Below are positions 1 to 8,723 of a DNA stretch of 64,000 bases, in pieces. Each line of letters begins with the position of its first letter. Positions within the stretch are counted from its first letter, which is position 1. The notes below the pieces were generated by a model, which did not search any database, was not told the DNA's origin, and saw only the letters and a program-made list of their open reading frames with translations. The translations under genes and the position numbers were made by a program. This stretch comes from Halomonas sp. GT (GTDB lineage Bacteria > Pseudomonadota > Gammaproteobacteria > Pseudomonadales > Halomonadaceae): assembly GCF_002082565.1 (NCBI RefSeq), contig NZ_CP020562.1:1612001-1676000 (forward strand), in the 5' to 3' direction.

Positions 1-882
1 CTCATGTAGCGCCATGAACTCCACGCCTGGAGCAACGCTTCGGACAAGCGTGTCTTTTAACTGGTGGATACCGTCAATTAAATCGCGATAGAGGGCTGGC
101 GCGTCAGGGCCTGCATAAGTGCGTGTAATATCAGCGCAGTAACCGCGAAAACGGCGACCAGCGTCCACCAGTAGGCTATGTCGTTGCGTGGGACTTTTTA
201 GATCATAGTGTTGGTAATGTAATACGCCCGCATGATCATTCAGTCCTATGATGTTCTGATAGGGGACATCGGATTCACGCTGTCTGCTGGCAGCTAGGTA
301 GGCCAGTTGAATATCTAACTCTGCCGATATGCCAATAAAAGCAGCCTGCGCGGCTTGATGCCCTGCTATAGCAAGTCGGTTAGCTTCGCTCAAACAGGCT
401 ATTTCATAAGCCGTCTTAAACATGCGAAGTTCATCTAGCGCCTTAATCAGCGGTTCGGGCTGATACTGCGCGTCTAATGCTTGTCGCGTGGTGGCCTCAA
501 TATCGCCGATCACGGCAGCGCGACCGGCTAACGTTGGCGTAGTTTTTTCACTACATAGATGAATATCAAACTCAGTCACCCATGGCTCTTCAGGCAGGCG
601 AGTAGGCAAATGCCAGAAATCCGCTGGCGCATACAAGTACAGCTGTGGGCGCTTGCCTGGTTGAATCACCAGCCAACTGTGCTGGATATCGGCTATGCCT
701 ACCCAGTGCATAAAATGGCCGTAAGTCTGGAAGGTTGGCGTTTGGTCGTCGCCAAAGTGTGGGGCTGTGTGGCCGCTATAGATAGCCAAGCTATCGAGAC
801 GGTGACTGTCTAACAGGTCTGAATACGCTTGCTGTAAATGCGCTAGGTGTTCGCGCTGCAGGTTAAACAAAGAAGCTGACAT
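1..882 (-). CDS. pepQ: Xaa-Pro dipeptidase (prolidase), C-terminus beyond window
   Basis: Reading the minus strand from the ATG at 880-882 gives an uninterrupted 294-codon frame that runs off the window start, so the C-terminus is missing. It has the PepQ layout: an N-terminal creatinase-like domain followed by a pita-bread M24 metallopeptidase domain. Metal-site segments are visible as LLVDAGRRFRGYCADITRTY, with the two Asp ligands in VDAG and ADITRT, and substrate-side residues in GLNDHAGVLHY. The family hydrolyses dipeptides with C-terminal proline in the cytosol. It lies 84 bp downstream of a LysR gene and the dpp dipeptide importer on the same strand, which suggests that imported X-Pro dipeptides are its substrate (inference). 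The remaining His/Glu ligands lie outside the window. Confidence 0.88.
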   Translation of the reverse strand, partial: MSASLFNLQREHLAHLQQAYSDLLDSHRLDSLAIYSGHTAPHFGDDQTPTFQTYGHFMHWVGIADIQHSWLVIQPGKRPQLYLYAPADFWHLPTRLPEEPWVTEFDIHLCSEKTTPTLAGRAAVIGDIEATTRQALDAQYQPEPLIKALDELRMFKTAYEIACLSEANRLAIAGHQAAQAAFIGISAELDIQLAYLAASRQRESDVPYQNIIGLNDHAGVLHYQHYDLKSPTQRHSLLVDAGRRFRGYCADITRTYAGPDAPALYRDLIDGIHQLKDTLVRSVAPGVEFMALHE

Positions 883-966
883 TCAAGTAGTGTCCTTTTT
901 TCAATGACGGCTCGGTCATAAACTCTGATGACGGTAACACGTTGGGTAATAACCTTAACTGTTGGC

Positions 967-1878
967 TTAATTGCGCAGCGGAGCGAGCTCACTCCATAGG
1001 CTATCCAGCTCTGCGTGATGCTGGTTTTGATGCCGATATAGTCGCAGTTCCATCGGGACATCCCAACGGCTATCGCCTGCTCTGATTAATGTGCCGTTGG
1101 AGAGCTCAGCGGCTATGTTGCGTTCAGGTAGCCAGCTCATGCCATAGCCGAGAAGCACCAGCTCTTTAATACCCGCCGCATAGAGATTTTCACTTTGCGC
1201 CATGAGGTAGGTGCTCTGCGGTAGGCGAGCGAGATGCGCCTTTACCGCTGAGCCCAATAGGCCCCGCTTTGGATAGGCCAGCCAAGGCGCGGGTTGCTGC
1301 CGTGAGCCGGGCAGCAACGCACAAGGTGCGCCATTAGCATCTAAGCCTGTAACAGGAATCAAACGCTCGTGGCCAATGACTCGATACGTGCAAGCACTGG
1401 TATCAATGTCTAGATCGCAACGCCCGATTGGCCAATAGCAAATAGCAAGATCGCATTCTGCACGGCCAAGTGCTTGAAAATAGTCGCTCGCCACCCAGCC
1501 AGTCGCTCGTAAGTACGGCTGTATACGCTCTTGCCAACCCGTAGAGGCAAGCCATTCTGGCAAAAACTGCGGGAGTAAGCTCTGCGGAGCAGCCACCATG
1601 ATACGGCGCTGCTGTCCGGCGCTGATTTCTCGCACACGGTCACGTGTTAAACGCACGCGATCGGTTACCTGTTCGCAAAGCGTCAGGAACTCCTCTCCCG
1701 CGGGGGTTAGCGAAAGCGGCAATGTCTGCCGGTTGATCAGCGTCACGCCCATCTCTTCCTCTAGCAACTTAATGCGCCTGGAAAAGGTGGGCTGTGTGAC
1801 GTGCTGCTCATCCGCTGCGCGAGAGAAGTGTCGTGTTCTGGCCAGGGCAATAAAGTCTTCTAGCCAGCGAATTTCCAT
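967..1878 (-). CDS. LysR-family transcriptional regulator, HypT/YjiE-like
   Basis: This 303-residue protein has an N-terminal winged helix-turn-helix (about residues 1-60, with AADEQHVTQPTFSRRIKLLE) and a LysR substrate-binding domain. The C-terminal stretch GYGMSWLPERNIAAEL and the first residues MEIRWLEDFIALA resemble the hypochlorite-responsive regulator HypT (YjiE) and its relatives more than metabolic LysR proteins; this is recognition from memory, not an alignment. It sits between dppF (49 bp upstream) and pepQ on the same strand, so it may be transcribed with the peptide importer. Its target genes cannot be read from the sequence. Confidence 0.8.
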   Translation of the reverse strand: MEIRWLEDFIALARTRHFSRAADEQHVTQPTFSRRIKLLEEEMGVTLINRQTLPLSLTPAGEEFLTLCEQVTDRVRLTRDRVREISAGQQRRIMVAAPQSLLPQFLPEWLASTGWQERIQPYLRATGWVASDYFQALGRAECDLAICYWPIGRCDLDIDTSACTYRVIGHERLIPVTGLDANGAPCALLPGSRQQPAPWLAYPKRGLLGSAVKAHLARLPQSTYLMAQSENLYAAGIKELVLLGYGMSWLPERNIAAELSNGTLIRAGDSRWDVPMELRLYRHQNQHHAELDSLWSELAPLRN

Positions 1879-1927
1879 GTCTTACCTCGCAGTGCTGCCA
1901 AACGTAATGCTGTTGTTGAAACTGGCG

Positions 1928-3037
1928 TCATAGGCGGCCTTCTTCAACAGCGTGGCACGCAACGCGAGTGCCGTCATCCTGCGTTTGCAGAGCAGGGATT
2001 TCCTGATGGCAGCGGGCGTTGGCATAGGGGCAACGGCCATGGAATACGCAGCCGCTCGGTAAGTTGACCGGTGTAGGCACTTCGCCAGTAAGACGAATAT
2101 GCTGGGGGCGATCATCTTTTAAGCGAGGAATGGCGGATAGTAGCGCCTGGGTATAGGGATGGCGCGGTTTAGCAAATAGCGTTGCCGTTGTGGCCACTTC
2201 ACAAACCGTGCCTAAATACATCACTGCTACGCGGGTACCAAAGTGCTCAACAACTGCCAAATCGTGGGTGATAAATAGATAGGTCAGGTTACGTGCTTGT
2301 TGCGCCTCCATTAGTAGGTTGAGTACTTGCGCCTGAATGGATACATCCAGTGCCGAAATGGGCTCGTCGGCAACAATAAACTCAGGATCGACGGCTAGGG
2401 CGCGTGCTATGGCGATACGCTGGCGCTGGCCGCCGGAAAACTCATGCCCAAAACGCTTGCCCCAGTCGGGGTCTATCCCCACTGAACTCATAACGTCCTG
2501 AACTTTATCGAGTATTTTCTCACGGCTCCAGTCTGGGTGGTGCAAACGTAATGGTTCTTCCAGCGTTTGCTGAATCGTCATCCGTGGATTAAGCGAGGCG
2601 TAAGGATTCTGAAATATCATCTGCATACGCTTGCGATAAGGTAATAGTTGGCGCGAGCTTAAGTTATCGATACGCTGTCCGTCATAGCGAATCTCACCCT
2701 CTGTGGGGGTGAGTAAGCCCATAACAGTTCTAGCAACTGTGGACTTACCACAGCCAGATTCACCAACTACACACAGCGCTTCCCCCCGTTTGATATCAAG
2801 GTTGACGCCATTAATCGCGTGGACATGCTCTTGGTGACGTACCAACTTGCCGCCTTTAAAGCGCAGCTGGTCCAAAAAATCCCCTGATAATGAAAAGCGC
2901 TTCTTAAGGCCACGAATTTGTAGTAGTGATTCGCTGCTCTCTTCATTTTGAGTGGGCGTCGTTTGAGTAGACGACTTGGTTTGAGTAGACATAGCTTGAT
3001 TCGGCGACGTACTTCGGGTTTCTACCTGAGCACTCAT
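1928..3037 (-). CDS. dppF: Dipeptide/oligopeptide ABC transporter ATP-binding protein DppF
   Basis: ATPase subunit of a peptide importer of the Dpp/Opp type, cytosolic face of the inner membrane, 369 aa. Walker A is GESGCGKST, the signature is FSGGQRQRIAIARAL, and Walker B with the catalytic Glu is FIVADEP. The C-terminal oligopeptide/dipeptide (oligo_HPY) extension carries GCVFHGRCPYANARC, whose cysteines can bind an Fe-S cluster in relatives. The first roughly 40 residues are a Ser/Thr/Gln-rich low-complexity leader, longer than usual. The start ATG overlaps the dppD stop by four bases, indicating translational coupling. Confidence 0.92.
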   Translation of the reverse strand: MSAQVETRSTSPNQAMSTQTKSSTQTTPTQNEESSESLLQIRGLKKRFSLSGDFLDQLRFKGGKLVRHQEHVHAINGVNLDIKRGEALCVVGESGCGKSTVARTVMGLLTPTEGEIRYDGQRIDNLSSRQLLPYRKRMQMIFQNPYASLNPRMTIQQTLEEPLRLHHPDWSREKILDKVQDVMSSVGIDPDWGKRFGHEFSGGQRQRIAIARALAVDPEFIVADEPISALDVSIQAQVLNLLMEAQQARNLTYLFITHDLAVVEHFGTRVAVMYLGTVCEVATTATLFAKPRHPYTQALLSAIPRLKDDRPQHIRLTGEVPTPVNLPSGCVFHGRCPYANARCHQEIPALQTQDDGTRVACHAVEEGRL

Positions 3038-4050
3038 TGTGTTTCCTCCTTCAGGCGACGATCTTCAAGCATTTCAGCCACCATATGGCAGGCGACACGG
3101 CAATTGCCGGATTCGACAAATTCAGGCACTTGCTGGGTACAGGCAGGCCGGGGTTGACCATCGGCTCTATTGATGAAGTCGCAGCGAGGATGAAACGCGC
3201 AGCCGCTAGGTAAGTTCGAGAGAGACGGCATGCTGCCGCGGATCTGGTTGAGCTTTTCACCTGGGGTGGCCATTTGCGGTAACGCGTTGATCAGGCCTTG
3301 AGTATAGGGGTGCTGTGGATCATTGATGATTTCCCGTGTTAGGCCTTGCTCAATAACGCGACCGGCATACATGACCAACATGCGCTGGGTGACCTGACTC
3401 ACGACACCCAGGTCGTGGGTGATGAGAATCAGGCCGACGTTGTGCTGTTCGCATAGCTCAAGCAACAGCGCCATGATTTCCGCTTGGATGGTCACGTCCA
3501 GGGCGGTGGTCGGTTCATCGGCAATAATAATATCGGGGTCGAGCAGGAGGGCGATGGCGATAATTATACGCTGACGCATACCACCAGAAAGCTCGTGGGG
3601 ATATTGATCTAAGCGTGTTTCTGGTGACGGAATCTGAACTTGACGCAATTTATCAAAAGAAATGGCGCGTGCTTCTTTGGTGGAGATACGTCGATGGGCT
3701 TTTAAGCACTCGACCATCTGTTCACCAATCGAGAGCACAGGGTTTAGCGTCATCATCGGGTCTTGGAAGATCATCGAGATGCGGTTGCCGCGTATTTTTC
3801 GCAGACCGCGCTCGGACATGGTGTTAAGCGTCTGACCCTCAAATTTAATGCTGCCACCCGCTATAAAGCCGGGTTTGGCGATTAGGTTAAGCAGCGAGAA
3901 GGCGGCCACGGATTTACCCGCGCCCGACTCGCCCACGATACCTAAGCGCTCGCCGCGCTCCAGGGTGAAATTGACATCGCGAAGAGCGCGCACTTCACCT
4001 TGGCGAAGGGCAAAACGTACGTCGAGTTGTGAGACTTCAAGTAGTGCCAT
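3034..4050 (-). CDS. dppD: Dipeptide/oligopeptide ABC transporter ATP-binding protein DppD
   Basis: Second ATPase subunit, 338 aa, forming a heterodimer with DppF to drive peptide uptake. Walker [11 protein letters not shown], signature [15 protein letters not shown], Walker [13 protein letters not shown] and the H-loop ITHDLGVV are all present, followed by the oligo_HPY tail with GCAFHPRC. The gene begins 7 bp after dppC and overlaps dppF by 4 bp. The motifs look intact, so both nucleotide sites are probably competent. Confidence 0.92.
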   Translation of the reverse strand: MALLEVSQLDVRFALRQGEVRALRDVNFTLERGERLGIVGESGAGKSVAAFSLLNLIAKPGFIAGGSIKFEGQTLNTMSERGLRKIRGNRISMIFQDPMMTLNPVLSIGEQMVECLKAHRRISTKEARAISFDKLRQVQIPSPETRLDQYPHELSGGMRQRIIIAIALLLDPDIIIADEPTTALDVTIQAEIMALLLELCEQHNVGLILITHDLGVVSQVTQRMLVMYAGRVIEQGLTREIINDPQHPYTQGLINALPQMATPGEKLNQIRGSMPSLSNLPSGCAFHPRCDFINRADGQPRPACTQQVPEFVESGNCRVACHMVAEMLEDRRLKEETQ

Positions 4051-4057
4051 GGTGTCC

Positions 4058-5002
4058 TCAGCCTTTATAGAGTCGTGGGTTCATGACATCGCGCAGCCAA
4101 TCACCCAATAGATTGATAGACAGCACCAGCACAACTAGTACCGCACCAGGAATCAGAGTGATCCACCAAGACCCCGATTGGATATAGTCAAATCCCGATT
4201 TGATCAGCGACCCAAGCGATGGGTGGGTTTCGGGCATTCCCAAGCCTAAAAACGATAGGGCTGCCTCTGAAATAATCGCGTTAGCAATTTGCACCGTTGA
4301 GATAACAAAAATCGGCGACATGGTATTAGGCAGCACATGGCGGAACATTATACGTTTGCTACGCAGGCCCATAACGCGTGCAGCATCAACGTACTCTTTA
4401 TTTTTCTCAGCCAGCACAGAGGCGCGTACCGTGCGTGCATACTGAGGCCATTCGGCTAACCCGATAATCAAAATAAGCATGAGCACGGCATATTGGCTGT
4501 AAAACGCACTACCCATGGTAGCTTTCACTAGCGCGCCCACCACGATAGCGACCATCAGGGTGGAAAATGAAAGCTGGATATCAGCTAAGCGCATCAAAAA
4601 AGCATCGATGCGGCCGCCTAGGTAGCCTGCCATTAAGCCAAACGTTACGCCGAGCAGTGCTTGAAGTATGACAGCGCCAAAACCAATCAGTAGCGATACG
4701 CGGGTGCCGTAGAGAATAATCGACCATAAGTCGCGCCCCTGGGCATCGGTGCCTAGGCTGTAACGCTCATCGGCACCATCAATCCAAAAGGGGGGCAGCT
4801 CTGACGACATAATGTCGATATAACGTAGGTCATAAGGATCAGTTGGGGCTAGCAATGGCGCTGAAAAGGCTGCAATAACTAGGCAAATAAACATCGCAAG
4901 GCACAGTTGAGCCGTGCGGTCGCGCTTAAAGCTGTACCATAAGTAGGAGTCGCGCAAGCGTTCCCAGCGGCTAGGTGCAGTCGTTGTTGTGGGCGTTGTC
5001 AT
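4058..5002 (-). CDS. dppC: Dipeptide ABC transporter permease DppC
   Basis: Inner-membrane permease of 314 aa with an N-terminal cytoplasmic segment, a first transmembrane helix near residues 35-55 and a BPD_transp_1 domain. The EAA loop that docks the ATPases is seen around EYVDAARVMGLRSKRIMFRH, and ALSFLGLGMPETHPSLG is characteristic of the DppC/OppC branch. The ATG overlaps the dppB stop by four bases. It pairs with DppB to form the translocation pore. Confidence 0.92.
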   Translation of the reverse strand: MTTPTTTTAPSRWERLRDSYLWYSFKRDRTAQLCLAMFICLVIAAFSAPLLAPTDPYDLRYIDIMSSELPPFWIDGADERYSLGTDAQGRDLWSIILYGTRVSLLIGFGAVILQALLGVTFGLMAGYLGGRIDAFLMRLADIQLSFSTLMVAIVVGALVKATMGSAFYSQYAVLMLILIIGLAEWPQYARTVRASVLAEKNKEYVDAARVMGLRSKRIMFRHVLPNTMSPIFVISTVQIANAIISEAALSFLGLGMPETHPSLGSLIKSGFDYIQSGSWWITLIPGAVLVVLVLSINLLGDWLRDVMNPRLYKG

Positions 5003-6048
5003 GCGGGCTTACCTGTCAGTTTTACGGTGGGGTTCACGAAGCCGTAGATCAAATCCACAATGGTGTTCGTCACCACGAAAATGACGCCGACAATCATCAA
5101 GTAAGTAACAATTAGCGGTATATCGGCTCGGTTAATAGCATCAAGGAACATCAGTCCCATGCCCGGCCATTGGAAAACGGTTTCGGTCAAAATGGTGTAA
5201 GCCACCATGGTACCGATCTGTACGCCGCCAACGGTAATCACCGGCAGCATGGTATTTTTAAGCGCGTGAACAAAGTAAACACGTCGCATTGAAATGCCTT
5301 TCGCTCTGGCGTACTTCACATACTCTGATTGCAGCACTTCCATCATTTCTGCGCGAATCAGGCGGATAAACAGCGGCAACATAATGGAGGCGAGTGAAAT
5401 AGCGGGTAGTACCAAATGCTGTAAGCCATTCCACGTGGCTAAGTTGGTGTCCCAGTGGCCTACCACATGCACTAAGTCATAGCCACGGCCAAACGATGGC
5501 ATATTACCTTCTGTCGACAGCAGGCTATTTAACCAAGCTCCCCAGCTGGTACTTTCAGGAAACAGGGTGATCGTGATCCCAATCGAGAAAATCTGAATCA
5601 ATAAAATGGCGGTCAAAAACACCGGTATTGAAATGCCAATAATTGAGGCGCCCATAAAAAAACGTGATATAGGAGAGCGTGGTTTTATCGCGCTATAAAC
5701 GCCGATTGGCACTGAAAAAAGTACAATAATGAGCGTAGCCGCAAAAACCAGTTCGAGGGTTGCGGGTAAGTGCCTAGCAATTACTTCCAGCGCAGGTTCG
5801 CGGTAGAAATAGGAGTACCCAAAATCGCCTTGCACCGCATTTTTAGCAAAGCGTACATACTGAACTAAAAACGAATCATTTAAGCCTAAGCGCTCGCGAA
5901 TAGCTTCACGTTCACTTTCGGGGACCGACTGTCCGACCATCTGTTGTACAGGGTCACCCAGGTTATCCTGGATGGCGAAGGCCAGTACACTGATGACAAA
6001 CATCACCAATATCGCGTGCATCAGGCGCTTGATTAGAAAAGCAATCAT
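4999..6048 (-). CDS. dppB: Dipeptide ABC transporter permease DppB
   Basis: Inner-membrane permease, 349 aa from the chosen start. The opening MIAFLIKRLMHAILVMFVIS is the usual first membrane helix of DppB proteins. The EAA loop is near SEYVKYARAKGISMRRVYFV and the C-terminus ends in LIYGFVNPTVKLTG, typical for the family. A GTG at 6060 would add four residues, but the ATG at 6046-6048 has an AGGTGG motif eight bases upstream and matches family length. It is separated from dppA by about 150 bp holding a strong hairpin. Confidence 0.9.
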   Translation of the reverse strand: MIAFLIKRLMHAILVMFVISVLAFAIQDNLGDPVQQMVGQSVPESEREAIRERLGLNDSFLVQYVRFAKNAVQGDFGYSYFYREPALEVIARHLPATLELVFAATLIIVLFSVPIGVYSAIKPRSPISRFFMGASIIGISIPVFLTAILLIQIFSIGITITLFPESTSWGAWLNSLLSTEGNMPSFGRGYDLVHVVGHWDTNLATWNGLQHLVLPAISLASIMLPLFIRLIRAEMMEVLQSEYVKYARAKGISMRRVYFVHALKNTMLPVITVGGVQIGTMVAYTILTETVFQWPGMGLMFLDAINRADIPLIVTYLMIVGVIFVVTNTIVDLIYGFVNPTVKLTGKPA

Positions 6049-6134
6049 GGCGTACGCCACCTATGTCATAGGTTTAATAGAGAATTAATGGCAAGTTAGG
6101 GCGAAGCCTACGATGAGACTATTAACCACATAAA

Positions 6135-6170
6135 ATGCTTCGTCCCCCAGGGTTATGGGGAACGAAGCAT
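6135..6170 (-). terminator. Hairpin between dppA and dppB (attenuator-like)
   Basis: The arms ATGCTTCGT (6135-6143) and ACGAAGCAT (6162-6170) pair perfectly and the stem extends through CCCC/GGGG with one bulge. On the minus strand the stem is followed by TTTATG, only a short T tract. It lies in the gap after the solute-binding protein gene and before the permease genes. Such hairpins often lower downstream expression or stabilise the upstream mRNA, giving excess binding protein; that role is inferred here. Confidence 0.5.
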
Positions 6171-6199
6171 CCTTGCACGTGTAAAAATAAGCGTGGAAA

Positions 6200-7771
6200 T
6201 TAGCGATTAATTACCAGATCACCTAGATAGGGGAAGTCAATGGCGTTAACGATTGGTTCGATATCTATGCCGTCAGCAGCGCCATAGGCGAGGTTTTGCC
6301 AATGCAACATGATGTAGCCTACGTCTTCATAGAGCATGGCTTCCGCTTCACGCAGCATTTCATTGCGTTTTTCTAAATCAGTTTCGCTATCTGCCGCAGT
6401 AACAAGCGCATCAATTTCTTCGTTGCAATAGCTGCCGTAGTTGTATTGACCAACGCCGGTCTCTTCATCAATGCAGAAAGAGAGATATTGGAAGAAGTTA
6501 GCGGTGTCTTCGGTGTCCGCATGCCAGCCAATCATTGCAATGTCAGATTCGCGAGTATCGTATTCGGGCCAGTACTGAGCAAGCGGCATCGTGCGCAAAT
6601 TAACATTAATGTTAATTTGTGCCAGCATGTTAGCCACTGCTTGAGCAATCTGAGCATCGTTCACATAGCGGTTATTAGGCGCGATCATGTCAACGCTGAA
6701 CCCTTCCTCGTAGCCCGCTTCTGCCATTAGCTCTTTGGCACCTTCAATGTCATAACGAGGCACTAAGTCAGGGTTGTGGCCAGAGTATCCTTCTGGAGAG
6801 AACTGGCCAGCTGGCGTGGCGAAACCGCGCATCAATCGGTCGGCAATACCTTCTTGATTAATTGCTAAGTCAACGGCTTGGCGAACACGTACATCTTGGA
6901 AGGCTTCAACGCGTTCTTCGTTGAGCTGGAAGCCAATGATGCGTGTACCTGCAATCTCTACTAGATTGGCATCGTTAGCCTCACGTACACGATCCAGGTC
7001 GTTGGGGGGTACTGCATCAATAAAGTCAACGCCGCCTGACAGTAGTGCCGCCACGCGTGAGGCATTTTCAGCAATGGGCGTCAGGACAATTTTAGAAACG
7101 TTACCTTCGCTGTCGGTATCCCAGTAATCCTCAAAGCGTTCAAAATCAACGCGGACACCTTGACGGCGTTCAGTGATAATAAATGGGCCAGTGCCGGAGA
7201 CATTTCGCGATGCAAATGAGTTGCCCGCTTTTACGATTTCAGCTTTTTCATTGCCGCTTTCGGTTTCACCCGTGTAGAACTCGCTATCCATGGGGAAGAT
7301 ATAAGTTGCAAGGTTTAGCAGTAGCGGGTAGGGCTCAGTGGTTGTAATTTCGACAGTGTAATCGTCAACTGCTTCAGCACCTGCGACGGGCTCAAAAATA
7401 GCGCGATAATCGGGGCTTTCTTTCAGACGTTCAATGGTCCATACCACATCTTTGGCGGTGAACTCGTTACCTGAATGGAACGTGACGCCTTCTCGCAGCG
7501 TCATCCGTGTCGTCGTTTCGTCTACCTGTTCCCATTCGGTCGCCAGACGTGGCTCAAACTGAAAATCTTTTGTCCAACGTACCAGCGGATCAAACGCTAA
7601 GTGTGAAAGGCGCAGCATGCCGCCCGATAACTGCTCATGGATATCAAGGGTTTCAGGGTCGGCAGAATAACCAATGCGCAGGGTTTCTGCGCTAGCGGTC
7701 ATGGGCAGCATCGTCGTGCCTGCAACCACAGCACCAATAACAGAAGCCAGTAGCGTTTTCTTAAACGTCAT
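6200..7771 (-). CDS. dppA: Periplasmic dipeptide-binding protein DppA (SBP_bac_5)
   Basis: Periplasmic solute-binding protein, 523 aa, first gene of the dpp operon. The signal peptide is MTFKKTLLASVIGAVVAGTT continuing to a cleavage site after ASA near residue 28. The mature protein shows the family 5 binding-protein course, with LRIGYSADPETLDIHEQ at the start, LREGVTFHSGNEFTAKDV, and YNYGSYCNEEIDAL near the end. It captures peptides and delivers them to DppBC. An AAGGGA motif precedes the ATG. The exact peptide length preference cannot be told from sequence; linkage to pepQ hints at dipeptides. Confidence 0.9.
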   Translation of the reverse strand: MTFKKTLLASVIGAVVAGTTMLPMTASAETLRIGYSADPETLDIHEQLSGGMLRLSHLAFDPLVRWTKDFQFEPRLATEWEQVDETTTRMTLREGVTFHSGNEFTAKDVVWTIERLKESPDYRAIFEPVAGAEAVDDYTVEITTTEPYPLLLNLATYIFPMDSEFYTGETESGNEKAEIVKAGNSFASRNVSGTGPFIITERRQGVRVDFERFEDYWDTDSEGNVSKIVLTPIAENASRVAALLSGGVDFIDAVPPNDLDRVREANDANLVEIAGTRIIGFQLNEERVEAFQDVRVRQAVDLAINQEGIADRLMRGFATPAGQFSPEGYSGHNPDLVPRYDIEGAKELMAEAGYEEGFSVDMIAPNNRYVNDAQIAQAVANMLAQININVNLRTMPLAQYWPEYDTRESDIAMIGWHADTEDTANFFQYLSFCIDEETGVGQYNYGSYCNEEIDALVTAADSETDLEKRNEMLREAEAMLYEDVGYIMLHWQNLAYGAADGIDIEPIVNAIDFPYLGDLVINR

Positions 7772-7970
7772 AATGTTTCCCTTTGTATTGTTTATTGTTC
7801 ACTTTGCTGGCCAAACCTAGCGTGTTTAAAAACTAAGTGCTTTTAAAAACCAGCTGCGTTTGAAAACCAGCAAAACAGACACGGTCAGCTTATAAGCTGT
7901 TCTAACAATATTCTGTTCGCTATAAACATAGAGAGTGTGGGGCGCGTCATACAATCGAAATAATGAGAGG

Positions 7971-7993
7971 TATCATTCATCTGCTGAATGATA
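7971..7993. promoter_or_regulatory. Dyad TATCATTCA-N5-TGAATGATA upstream of dppA
   Basis: Perfect 9-bp arms separated by five bases, about 200 bp upstream of the dppA start. The symmetry and length suit a dimeric regulator binding site, for example for the LysR encoded in the same operon. It could equally form an RNA hairpin. No matching second copy was noticed in the window. Confidence 0.35.
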
Positions 7994-8041
7994 AGGCTGG
8001 GTGCGGTCTTAAAATGGAGGGAGATTAGACGAAGGTGGGGG

Positions 8042-8080
8042 GCCGCTATTGGGTGCTAGGTGCTTCAGTCGAATAGCGGC
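8042..8080 (-). terminator. Inverted repeat downstream of the glutaredoxin gene
   Basis: GCCGCTATT (8042-8050) and AATAGCGGC (8072-8080) are perfect 9-bp complements with a 21-base loop, starting 17 bases past the glutaredoxin stop codon on the minus strand. There is no T tract after the stem, so it may be a Rho-type end or an mRNA-stabilising structure rather than a classic intrinsic terminator. Confidence 0.4.
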
Positions 8081-8096
8081 ACTGTGTAAATGTGTT

Positions 8097-8483
8097 TTAA
8101 GCGAAATGTTGGTGCAACCAGCGGTTAATGGCATCTGACTCGTAGAGCCACTCTTCCCGGCCGTCTTCATGATTAATTTTTAAGCAGGGAACTTTGACTT
8201 TGCCACCGCCTTCTTGAAGGGCTTTTTTATGAGCAGGGTCTAGCTGAGCATCGCGCAATTCGATCTTTAGGCCCAACCGAGCGATTTCTTTACGTACTTT
8301 GATGCAGAAAGGACATGTCCGGAACTGATAGAGAGCTAGGTGTTCACAGGCGGCATCGACCTTAGCTTGCTCTTCCTCGGTACGCTCTACAGATTTAGGG
8401 GTTGAAAGCTTCTCTGAGATCAACATGACGGGGGCTAGAATAAGGCGGACACCTCTGAAGAAATAGCGAATCAAAACACGCAT
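8097..8483 (-). CDS. Glutaredoxin-family protein with N-terminal hydrophobic segment
   Basis: This 128-residue protein has a C-terminal glutaredoxin/thioredoxin fold with the dithiol motif CPFC (Cys57 and Cys60), the cis-Pro segment KVKVPCLKI, and a final LYESDAINRWL helix like that of GST-N/glutaredoxin domains. Residues 1-25 (IRYFFRGVRLILAPVMLI) are hydrophobic and basic, suggesting a membrane-associated helix ahead of the redox domain. It would reduce disulfides or glutathione adducts on the cytosolic side. It stands alone, divergent from mpl, with no operon partner. Confidence 0.8.
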   Translation of the reverse strand: MRVLIRYFFRGVRLILAPVMLISEKLSTPKSVERTEEEQAKVDAACEHLALYQFRTCPFCIKVRKEIARLGLKIELRDAQLDPAHKKALQEGGGKVKVPCLKINHEDGREEWLYESDAINRWLHQHFA

Positions 8484-8723
8484 TGTAAGCTCCCTCGGTT
8501 ACGCTGAGATTGGTCAGCGGTTGGATGTGTATGAATGATCATATTTAAAAAATCATGAGCAAAAAGGTAGCCGCATCCTGCATCAAACTGGGCGTTTTGT
8601 CACTTCTGAACGAGCTTTGGCCCTAGTTTTAAGCCAAGACTGCCTTGAACTAGATGAGCCTGTTAACGTTGCATGCTAGTCTCAGCAGCCTAGTTAACTG
8701 GTTAAGTAAGGAGCGCTTCACCG

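Larger units (their letters stand above)
7772..8096. other. Intergenic region upstream of dppA and downstream of the glutaredoxin gene
   Basis: These 325 bases hold no gene that can be supported. They must contain the dppA promoter (minus strand) and the 3' end of the glutaredoxin transcript. Two inverted repeats stand out and are listed separately (7971-7993 and 8042-8080). No clear -35/-10 pair was identified. Confidence 0.6.
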
